Source: Sulfuritalea sp. (GTDB taxonomy: Bacteria; Pseudomonadota; Gammaproteobacteria; Burkholderiales; Rhodocyclaceae). Taken from it: a stretch of DNA of 64,000 nt. Under the pieces are notes generated by a model, which saw nothing but the letters and a program-made list of their open reading frames with translations, was not told the DNA's origin and did not search any database. The stretch covers positions 127,362-191,361 of the forward strand of contig JALNYT010000006.1 of the NCBI GenBank assembly GCA_023229685.1, written 5' to 3'. A program made the translations under genes and the position numbers. Shown here in pieces: positions 31,540-38,703 of the stretch; the stretch's first letter is position 1; each line of letters begins with the position of its first letter.

Positions 31540-33012
31540 ATGCGCAAAACATTAACGTTGCTCACCATTTTGCTCGCTGTGTCGGGCGGCATCGCACTCG
31601 CCCAGCAGCCGGTGGCGCCCGCTGCGGCGGCGGCAAAATCCCAGGCGACGCCCGCCGAGCCGGCAAAGGGGCCGCAGTCAGTGGTGCAGCAGATTGCTCC
31701 ACCCAAGACCAGTGCCAAAACCCACGGCACGGCCAAACTGGCCAAGGTCGAAAGCGTGCCAGTGGTTTCCGAGATCATGCCGGTGATCATGTACGTGGGC
31801 GAAGTCAAGACCTTGCCGGTGACCGGCGTTACACGCGTCGCCGTAGGCAATGGAAAACTCGTCAGTTCCACCGTACTCGACACCGAAGTGCTGCTGCTGG
31901 CCGAGGCACCCGGCGACAGCAGTCTCTACTTCTGGTTCAAGGACGGCAGCGTGAAGCGTTATAAACTGACCGTGCACGCCAGCGACACAGAGACCACGCT
32001 GGCCAACCTGAAGGCAATGATCGGCACGATTCCCGGAATAACTTTCGATCGTGTCGGCGACACCGTCGTAGTGAATGGCATGGCCAGCAGGCAGAACCTG
32101 GGCCGCATAGACGCCGCGCTAAAGACCCAGCAGCGCGTGCTGAACCTGGTTCGCGAAGAAGATGTCACCATGAAGAAAATGGTCTTCATGAAGGTCCAGA
32201 TCATGGAGTTCAAGAAGTCGGCCCTCGAGAACCTGGGCGTCGACTGGTCGACGGCCGCGACAGGGCCGGCGATGGCTCTCACCGCCGATGCGATCAGCAA
32301 TCGCCAATTCCGTTTCTCTCCAGAAACGATACCGGCCACCTTCGCCCTCGGCAAGGGTGCCGCACAGGCCCTCAACATTCCTGGGCAGGCCGGACGGATG
32401 TATTTCGGCATAGCCTCCGCGATCACCTCCAACCTCAATCTCGCCATCAGCAACGGCGACGCCTGGATCCTGGCGTCGCCGGAACTGTCGACCCGTTCCG
32501 GCGGCGAGGCCAAGTTCCTCGCCGGCGGGCAGATCCCGATCGTCACCGCCGGCGCGCTGGGTGCCACCTCGGTCACCTACAAGGACTATGGCATCAAGCT
32601 CAACATCAAGCCCGTAGCCGACGACCAGAGCAATATATCAGCCAGCATCGTCACCGAAGTGTCGGACATCGATCCGAGTTTTCAGGCCGTGCAGGGCAAT
32701 CCCGGCTTCCTGATGCGATCCACCGAATCGGAGATAAATGTCCGCAGTGGCCAGACCATCGTCATTTCCGGGCTGGTGGATCAGCGTAGCAGCACTGCCA
32801 TCAACAAGTTTCCCTTCCTCGGCGACGTGCCGGTACTGGGCAGCTTGTTCAAGTCGGAGAACTTCCGCAACAACCGTTCCGACCTGGTGATCTTCGTCAC
32901 CCCGGTGGTACAAGACCCGGCTGCCACGGTCAATCAACAACGCATCGAAAAGGCCAAGGATCTGCGTGAGCGATTCCAGAACTTCCTCGGCAAGAAAGGC
33001 ATTGTGGACTGA
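31540..33012 (+). CDS. cpaC: Tad-type outer-membrane secretin CpaC/RcpA
   Basis: A 490-aa protein. The start ATG 31540 gives a clean signal peptide (TLLTILLAVSGGIALAQQ). The pilus N-terminal domain follows (about 75-150: VMYVGEVKTLPVTGVTRVAV-like), then a BON-like region (GIPGITFDRVGDTVVVNG-like). The secretin domain (about 215-480) shows LSTRSGGEAKFLAGGQIPI, INVRSGQTIVISGLVDQR and FPFLGDVPVLGSLFKSENF, ending with DLVIFVTPVV. It forms the outer-membrane channel of the Tad-like machine. It is followed one base later by the FHA-CpaF gene (TGA-C-ATG), so the two are probably co-translated. Confidence 0.92.
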   Translation: MRKTLTLLTILLAVSGGIALAQQPVAPAAAAAKSQATPAEPAKGPQSVVQQIAPPKTSAKTHGTAKLAKVESVPVVSEIMPVIMYVGEVKTLPVTGVTRVAVGNGKLVSSTVLDTEVLLLAEAPGDSSLYFWFKDGSVKRYKLTVHASDTETTLANLKAMIGTIPGITFDRVGDTVVVNGMASRQNLGRIDAALKTQQRVLNLVREEDVTMKKMVFMKVQIMEFKKSALENLGVDWSTAATGPAMALTADAISNRQFRFSPETIPATFALGKGAAQALNIPGQAGRMYFGIASAITSNLNLAISNGDAWILASPELSTRSGGEAKFLAGGQIPIVTAGALGATSVTYKDYGIKLNIKPVADDQSNISASIVTEVSDIDPSFQAVQGNPGFLMRSTESEINVRSGQTIVISGLVDQRSSTAINKFPFLGDVPVLGSLFKSENFRNNRSDLVIFVTPVVQDPAATVNQQRIEKAKDLRERFQNFLGKKGIVD

Positions 33013-33013
33013 C

Positions 33014-34804
33014 ATGAAAGTCCTCGTCACCGACAGCAAGGGTGCCCGCAGCGAGTTGCAGATCGCGCAGGAGGCCGCCACCATCGGCCGCGCCGAAGAC
33101 AACGCGATCGTCCTCAAGGGCTGGACCGTAGGCAAGCGCCAAGCCACCATCGAGGTCCGCGCCGGAAGCGCGTACGTGATCGATCACGGCGGCCTGACCG
33201 TCACCGAGGTCAACGGCAAGACCGTGGAAGGCGAATACGGCCCGCTGACGCCAAACGACGAAATCGGCATTGCCAGTTACAGCCTCAAGGTCACCAGCGT
33301 CGGAGGCAATGGCGCCGCCGCACCGTCACCGGTAGCGCCACCGCCACCTCCGCCGCCGGCCGGCGCCGTCACGCCCCCGCCAGTCGTCAATCCCCCTGTC
33401 AGGGATTCGGCCCCAACGCCGCCCCCAATCGCAGTGGCTGCTGCTGCCGTCGCGGCGGCGCCACCGCCACCGCCACCGCCCGCACCGCGCGCCGATCCGC
33501 CCAGGACACCGCTGACCGACCACCAGCGCGACGATCTCGCAGTGGCGCGCGACATGGTGCAAAAGAAGTTGATCCAGACCATGGACCTGCGCCGCGTCGA
33601 TGTCAGCCGCATGAACGAGGACGAACTGCGCAGCACAACAGCGGTCCTGGTGAACGAAATCATCGCCTCGGAGATGGGATTGCCGGCGGGAGTGGACAAA
33701 GCTCGCGTGGCCAAGGCCGTGCTCGACGAAGCGGTCGGTCTCGGCCCGCTGGAAGATCTCCTGTCGGATCCGGCGATCTCCGAAATCATGGTGAACCGCT
33801 ATGACCAGATCTACATCGAGCGCAGCGGCAAATTGACTCTGTCGGACATCACCTTCTCCGGCGAGAAGGCCGTCGTCTCGGCGATCGAGCGCATCGTCGC
33901 GCCGCTTGGCCGTCGTATCGACGAATCATCGCCGATGGTGGACGCCCGCCTCAAGGACGGTTCGCGGGTCAACGCGGTGATTCCGCCGCTGGCGCTCAAG
34001 GGCGCCAACATCACCATCCGCAAGTTTTCCAAGACCAAACTGCACGACACCGATCTGATCCGCTTCGGCTCGGTGACCAAGGAAATCATGGAATTCATGC
34101 AGCAGGCCGTGCATCATGCGGCGAATATCGTGATTTCCGGCGGCACGGGCTCAGGCAAGACGACCCTTCTCAACGTGCTGTCCAACTACATTCCCGATGA
34201 CGATCGCATCATAACCGTCGAGGATGCCGCCGAACTCCAGCTCGGCCAGCCTCATGTGGTTTCCCTGGAATCCCGCCCGCCGAACGTTGAAGGCAAGGGG
34301 GCAGTGACCATCCGCGACCTAGTCAAGAACTGCCTGCGCATGCGCCCCGACCGCATTGTGGTCGGCGAGTGCCGCGGTGGCGAAGCGCTGGACATGCTGC
34401 AGGCGATGAACACCGGCCACGACGGCTCGATGACCACCGCCCACGCCAATACCCCGCGTGACTGTATCGCGCGCCTTGAGGTAATGACCTTGATGTCCGG
34501 CCTCGATCTGCCGATCCGCGCCATTCGCGAGCAGATTTCCTCTGCCGTACATATCATCATCCAGCAAAGCCGCTTCCCCGACGGCTCGCGACGCGTCACG
34601 CACGTCACCGAGATCACCGGCATGGAAGGAGACATGATCCAGCTGCAGGACATCTTCCTGTTCAAGATGGAAGGCTACGGCCCCGACGGCAAGATTCGCG
34701 GCAAGTTCACCGCTACCGGCGCGATCCCCGAACTCTACCAAAGCCTTCAGGAACGCGGCATTACGGTCGATCTCTCGATCTTCCAGAAAGGTCGCGAACT
34801 GTGA
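33014..34804 (+). CDS. cpaF: FHA-CpaF fusion: Tad secretion ATPase with N-terminal FHA domain
   Basis: A 596-aa protein. Residues 1-95 are an FHA domain (ATIGRAEDNAIVLKGWTVGK, with GR, S/T-binding-type loops and the Asn in EVNGKTVEGEYGPL). A Pro-rich linker (about 98-160) leads to a complete CpaF/TadA hexameric ATPase (about 170-596): Walker A GGTGSGKTTLLN near 374, VEDAAELQL, Walker B-like DRIVVGECRGGEALDML, and TTAHANTPRDCIARLE with the conserved His. Usual CpaF proteins lack an FHA domain, which here could recruit phosphothreonine partners and regulate the motor. TadB starts on the same bases as its stop (GTGA). It powers pilus assembly at the inner membrane. Confidence 0.92.
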   Translation: MKVLVTDSKGARSELQIAQEAATIGRAEDNAIVLKGWTVGKRQATIEVRAGSAYVIDHGGLTVTEVNGKTVEGEYGPLTPNDEIGIASYSLKVTSVGGNGAAAPSPVAPPPPPPPAGAVTPPPVVNPPVRDSAPTPPPIAVAAAAVAAAPPPPPPPAPRADPPRTPLTDHQRDDLAVARDMVQKKLIQTMDLRRVDVSRMNEDELRSTTAVLVNEIIASEMGLPAGVDKARVAKAVLDEAVGLGPLEDLLSDPAISEIMVNRYDQIYIERSGKLTLSDITFSGEKAVVSAIERIVAPLGRRIDESSPMVDARLKDGSRVNAVIPPLALKGANITIRKFSKTKLHDTDLIRFGSVTKEIMEFMQQAVHHAANIVISGGTGSGKTTLLNVLSNYIPDDDRIITVEDAAELQLGQPHVVSLESRPPNVEGKGAVTIRDLVKNCLRMRPDRIVVGECRGGEALDMLQAMNTGHDGSMTTAHANTPRDCIARLEVMTLMSGLDLPIRAIREQISSAVHIIIQQSRFPDGSRRVTHVTEITGMEGDMIQLQDIFLFKMEGYGPDGKIRGKFTATGAIPELYQSLQERGITVDLSIFQKGREL

Positions 34805-35652
34805 ACGATCTTGGCCTGGTCGTTGGCGTGATCAGCATCGCGGCCGTCTTCATCGGCTGGACGGTATGGGAACTGCTGGCGAACCTGTTGCGGCGCCAAC
34901 GCGAGACCATTCGTCAGGAGGCCACTACCAACCTCGAGGACATGTTCATTTTTGTGGACCCGGCGCAGATGTTTTATTGGAATGTCGGCGCCCTGTTTGT
35001 GTTGCCGCCGCTGCTCTGGCTGATGTTCGGCAACCCGGTAATTGCGGTCGCCGTTGCCGTGGGCCTCATCGTGATGCCGAAATGGCTGGTGGGGCATTTG
35101 CGCAAGAGCCGCTTCTCAACTTTTGAGAAGCAATTGCCCGACGCAATGCTGATGGTCTCCGGCAGCATGCGTGCCGGCGCCGGACTCAATGTCGCGCTGG
35201 AATCCATGGTCGCGGAATCGAAACCTCCGGTGAGCCAGGAATTCGAGTTGCTGCTGCGCGAGGCGCGCGTGGGCGTCGATTTCGACACGGCACTCAAGCA
35301 CATGGAGGCGCGCCTGCCGATCCAGGACTTCGTCATGGTGGTTTCGGCCATGCGCATCTCGCGTGAAGTCGGCGGCAACCTCGCGGATATCCTTGAGTCG
35401 ATCGCCGACACACTGCGCAAGAAGCACGTGATGGAAGGCAAGATCAACAGCCTGACGGCGCAGGGAAAGATTCAGGGCGTGGTCATGACCGGCCTGCCTT
35501 TGTTCCTCATGCTGGTTCTGTGGAAAATGGAACCGCAGGCCATGGACCCGTTGTTCAATACCTGGATGGGGTGGGCGGTACTCGCGGTGATTGCCGTGAT
35601 GGAAGGTCTCGGCTATTTCTTCATCAGCAAGATCGTAAGCATCGACGTCTGA
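34801..35652 (+). CDS. tadB: TadB inner-membrane platform protein
   Basis: A 283-aa protein starting at GTG 34801, overlapping the CpaF stop by four bases. It has N-terminal hydrophobic segments (about 4-24 and 57-90) and a T2SSF/GspF domain (about 115-240: QLPDAMLMVSGSMRAGAGLN, DFVMVVSAMRISREVGGNLA, ILESIADTLRKKHVMEGKIN). C-terminal membrane segments follow (VVMTGLPLFLMLVLWKM and WAVLAVIAVMEGLGYFFISK). It forms the platform with TadC and couples to the CpaF ATPase. Confidence 0.9.
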   Translation: MNDLGLVVGVISIAAVFIGWTVWELLANLLRRQRETIRQEATTNLEDMFIFVDPAQMFYWNVGALFVLPPLLWLMFGNPVIAVAVAVGLIVMPKWLVGHLRKSRFSTFEKQLPDAMLMVSGSMRAGAGLNVALESMVAESKPPVSQEFELLLREARVGVDFDTALKHMEARLPIQDFVMVVSAMRISREVGGNLADILESIADTLRKKHVMEGKINSLTAQGKIQGVVMTGLPLFLMLVLWKMEPQAMDPLFNTWMGWAVLAVIAVMEGLGYFFISKIVSIDV

Positions 35653-35653
35653 C

Positions 35654-36535
35654 ATGGAACAGTTTCTTCTCCTGCTAATCGGCTTGATGTTCGGCGTCGC
35701 CGCCCTGCTCATGCTTTATTCGGTCGGCCGCCTCAAGAGCGAGGTTCCGGACGAGGACCGCCAGTACATGGACCCGCTGCCACCCCTGCTACGTCTGGCT
35801 TGGCCCCTGGTGCGCTTCCTCGAGTTCCATGTCTGTGCCTTCCTGCCGACGGCCGCGCTGGAGCGCACCCACGAGCGCCTGCAGCGCACCGGCGTCGGCT
35901 ACCTGATGACGGCAGAGCAGTTTTTCGCCATTCGCATCCTTTCGGTGCTGGGAACCTTCGGCATGGTCTATTACGCCACTGCCGTGCTCGACAATCAGTC
36001 GCCGGGAATCCTGATCGGCGCCGTGCTGCTGGGTTTCTTTTTCCCCCGCATCTGGCTCAACGACGTGCAACAGAGGCGTTACAAGGCGGTGCAGCGAACC
36101 CTGCCGGTGTATCTCGACTTCATCACCATGGCTGTCGAGGCTGGCCTCAACATGACCGGCGCGATCAACCAGGCCATGGAGAAGGGCCCCCACGGTCCGC
36201 TGCGCCATGAACTGTTTCTCGTCGTGCGCGACCTGCGCTCGGGGTTGTCTCGTGCCGAGGCATTGCGCCGCATGGAGAGCCGCCTGCGCATGCCCGAAAT
36301 CACCAGCTTCGTCGGTACCGTGATCCAGGCCGAGCGCATGGGCGCCCGCCTCGGCTCGGCGTTGCGCGCCCAGGCGGAGCAGCGCCGCACCGAGCGCTTC
36401 CAGCGTGCCGAAAAGCTGGCCATGGAGGCACCGGTTAAGTTGATCGGGCCGCTGATGATGTTCATCTTTCCGGTAACCTTCATCGTGCTCGGCTTCCCTA
36501 TCGCGATGAAGTTCCTCAACTCAGGCATCCTGTGA
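35654..36535 (+). CDS. tadC: TadC inner-membrane platform protein
   Basis: A 293-aa protein starting one base after TadB. It has an N-terminal hydrophobic segment (FLLLLIGLMFGVAALLMLYS), two central hydrophobic segments (about 95-135) and the T2SSF domain (about 145-265: TLPVYLDFITMAVEAGLNMT, LFLVVRDLRSGLSRAEALRR, ITSFVGTVIQAERMGARLGS). A C-terminal membrane segment follows (LIGPLMMFIFPVTFIVLGFP). It is the second platform subunit of the Tad-like system. Its stop overlaps the DUF192 gene start (GTGA). Confidence 0.9.
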   Translation: MEQFLLLLIGLMFGVAALLMLYSVGRLKSEVPDEDRQYMDPLPPLLRLAWPLVRFLEFHVCAFLPTAALERTHERLQRTGVGYLMTAEQFFAIRILSVLGTFGMVYYATAVLDNQSPGILIGAVLLGFFFPRIWLNDVQQRRYKAVQRTLPVYLDFITMAVEAGLNMTGAINQAMEKGPHGPLRHELFLVVRDLRSGLSRAEALRRMESRLRMPEITSFVGTVIQAERMGARLGSALRAQAEQRRTERFQRAEKLAMEAPVKLIGPLMMFIFPVTFIVLGFPIAMKFLNSGIL

Positions 36536-36885
36536 AGGTGGGTGCGCTCTACTTGGGCGAACGTTGCCTGCTGTCGCGGGTGTGGCGCGCCGAAAGCGCA
36601 TGGGAGCGCGCGCGCGGGCTGCTCGGGCGGCCGCAGTTGGGGGCTGACGAGGGTTTCTGGATCGAACCCTGCGCCTCGGTGCACACCATCGGCATGCGCT
36701 ATCCGCTTGACCTCGCCTTTGTCGATGACGACGGACGAGTGCGAAAGCTGGTCTATGATCTGCCGCCATTGCGCTGGGCCAATGGCTTCGGCGCCCGTTC
36801 CACACTCGAAACTTCATCCGGCGTACTTGCCGACAGCGGACTGAATCAGGGCGAAAGGCTCAGTTGGCGCGAGGCCGCGGCATGA
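36532..36885 (+). CDS. DUF192-family protein inside the Tad-like operon
   Basis: A 117-aa protein starting at GTG 36532, overlapping the TadC stop. The family core is plain: AESAWERARGLLGRPQLGAD, GFWIEPCASVHTIGMRYPLD and LAFVDDDGRVRKLVYDLPPL, and it ends with a Leu-rich strand. DUF192 proteins form small beta barrels of unknown function. Here it lacks a signal peptide, so it would be cytoplasmic. It is locked into the Tad operon by overlaps on both sides (ATGA with the next gene), which suggests a role in this system, but no activity is known. Confidence 0.85.
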   Translation: MKVGALYLGERCLLSRVWRAESAWERARGLLGRPQLGADEGFWIEPCASVHTIGMRYPLDLAFVDDDGRVRKLVYDLPPLRWANGFGARSTLETSSGVLADSGLNQGERLSWREAAA

Positions 36886-37385
36886 AGCAGCTGCTTTGTC
36901 TCGTCGCACTGTTTGGAGCGTTGTCCGGTTGCGGCACGACGACGGTGAGCAGCGCCCTGCGCGCGCTCGACAATGAACCCGATCTCATAACGATCAATCG
37001 CGAGGCCGAACTGGCCTATGAAAGCGGCGAAGCGGCCAAGGCCGAAGCGCTCTATAAGAATCTGGCGCGGCGCATGCCCAACGATTCCGAGACCTGGTTG
37101 CGCCTGGGTAACCTCTACGCTCGCAATAACCGTCCGGACGAGGCAGCGAATGCCTATCAGCGCGCGCTGATGGCGAACAACGCTGATCCGCGCGCCTGGA
37201 ACAATCTCGCCATGGTGAGACTGCGCCAGGCCTGGGCGGCACTGCTGCAAGCCCAGCTCAACAGCAAGGACAAAACCCCCCTCGCCGTTCAGACCGATGC
37301 CAACCTCGAGCAACTGGCCAAGCTGCCGGTACTCGAAGGCGAGTCGCGCAAGATCGATCCCGAAATGGGTGCCACGAGGTACTGA
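36882..37385 (+). CDS. tadD: TadD-like TPR lipoprotein
   Basis: A 167-aa protein starting at ATG 36882 in a four-base overlap. The signal peptide ends in the lipobox LSGC (Cys17). The mature part has about three tetratricopeptide-type repeats (AELAYESGEAAKAEALYKNL; WLRLGNLYARNNRPDEAANA; NNLAMVRLRQAWAALLQAQL). TadD lipoproteins are outer-membrane-associated pilotins that help secretin assembly. The short length fits. The assignment rests on the TPR plus lipoprotein architecture and the location in the operon. Confidence 0.82.
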   Translation: MKQLLCLVALFGALSGCGTTTVSSALRALDNEPDLITINREAELAYESGEAAKAEALYKNLARRMPNDSETWLRLGNLYARNNRPDEAANAYQRALMANNADPRAWNNLAMVRLRQAWAALLQAQLNSKDKTPLAVQTDANLEQLAKLPVLEGESRKIDPEMGATRY

Positions 37386-37387
37386 GC

Positions 37388-38245
37388 ATGTCTTCGCTCC
37401 GTTGCCGCAATGCCGGTGGCCAGGCCACAGTCGAATACATCATCATCCTGCCGGTGCTGCTGATGCTGGTGCTCGGCTCCATTCAGTTTGCGCTGCTGTA
37501 CCAGATCAAGACCACGCTCAATTTTGCAGCTTTCGTCGGCGCGCGCCAGGGTTCCCTGAAGAATGCGTCAAGCAACTCGATCAAGGACGGCATTGCTGCC
37601 GGCATGACACCACTGTTCACCTTCGGCCCCGACATGGTGTCCATGCTCAAGGGCCGTGCCATTGCGATGATCGAGGTGTTCAATCCGCTGACCATGGAGG
37701 TGGTGGTGCTCAGCCCCACCGCCAAGGCCGCCGACGACTTCGGCATCGACGATCCAGAGGACACCGCCAGTCCGAAATCGAAACGCGTGATCCCCAACGA
37801 CAACCTCACCTACCGGCCGACGACGGTCAACGGAAATTCCGGCCTCAACATTCAGGACGCCAACCTGCTCAAGATCCGCATCACCTACTGCGCCAAGATG
37901 GTAGTACCGCTGGCGAACGTCACCATCTATTCGATCGTCAACGGGATCGAGGGCGTAAAGAATCTTGCCAACGAGTGGTATGCCGAATCGACGGCGACTG
38001 CGACCACACCCAACAACTGCAGCCAGCTCAAGGACCGTTTTGGCAGCAAGGTGAATTCCGTTACCGAAGCCGCGTCCCAGGTCGGAGTCGATCTCGGCTT
38101 TCTGTCCACTGCACTGAACGATATTTCAAACGCGCTGGCCGGGGCAACGGTCCCTGGTCTGGACTGGGGCATCGGCGGCTACCGGATCCCGATCACCGCG
38201 GAAGCGGTAGTGCGCATGCAGAGTCCGGCGCGCTTCGCCAAGTAG
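37388..38245 (+). CDS. TadE-like pseudopilin (second)
   Basis: A 285-aa protein. The N-terminus AGGQATVEYIIILPVLLMLV has Gly11 followed by a Glu at +5 and Tyr at +6, then a hydrophobic helix. IQFALLYQIKTTLNFAAFVG continues as in TadE proteins. The remainder is a periplasmic domain ending in VVRMQSPARFAK. It lies three bases after the TadD-like gene. It is probably a minor pseudopilin of the same machine. Confidence 0.8.
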   Translation: MSSLRCRNAGGQATVEYIIILPVLLMLVLGSIQFALLYQIKTTLNFAAFVGARQGSLKNASSNSIKDGIAAGMTPLFTFGPDMVSMLKGRAIAMIEVFNPLTMEVVVLSPTAKAADDFGIDDPEDTASPKSKRVIPNDNLTYRPTTVNGNSGLNIQDANLLKIRITYCAKMVVPLANVTIYSIVNGIEGVKNLANEWYAESTATATTPNNCSQLKDRFGSKVNSVTEAASQVGVDLGFLSTALNDISNALAGATVPGLDWGIGGYRIPITAEAVVRMQSPARFAK

Positions 38246-38247
38246 TG

Positions 38248-38703
38248 ATGCGCGGGCTGGCCATACTCCTGCTGTCGGCCTGGGCAGCCGGCGCGACGGC
38301 GGCGCCCAAGGTCAATCTGGAAGAGGGCCTTTGGCGCCTCAACATTGAAATGGAGATTCCCGGCAAGGGGCCGGAAACCGGTCCCTTGCGCCGAGACATC
38401 TGCCTGCGTCCGGACGACGTCGCACGCTTGGCGGTGCCGCCGAATTCGCCGTGCACTGTGTCCGGGGTCGAGATCACCGCACGCCGCATGCGCTGGAAGG
38501 TGGCCTGCGAGCAAGGTCAGATGCGCTCGGCGGGAGTGGGAATCATGGAATTCGGCGGGCGCGAACTCTCCAGCGCGCTGGTGATCACGACCGCCGAGCC
38601 GTATGCGATGACCATCAAGCAGTCGATGACCGGTCAGCGAATCGGCCCGTGCCCCCCGGGCACAGCGACCGGTACAACACCACTGCGGCGCTACGGTCAG
38701 TAG
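38248..38703 (+). CDS. DUF3617-domain periplasmic protein
   Basis: A 151-aa protein. The signal peptide ends near residue 19 (AILLLSAWAAGATAAP). The mature part carries the DUF3617 pattern: EEGLWRLNIEMEIPGKGPE, a Cys in RRDICLRPDDVARL, CTVSGVEITARRMRWKVACE and GPCPPG near the end (four Cys, probably two disulfides). The start ATG 38248 follows the TadE-like stop by two bases. Function is unknown in the family. Its stop overlaps by seven bases the end of the opposite-strand spermidine-synthase-like gene. Confidence 0.82.
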   Translation: MRGLAILLLSAWAAGATAAPKVNLEEGLWRLNIEMEIPGKGPETGPLRRDICLRPDDVARLAVPPNSPCTVSGVEITARRMRWKVACEQGQMRSAGVGIMEFGGRELSSALVITTAEPYAMTIKQSMTGQRIGPCPPGTATGTTPLRRYGQ

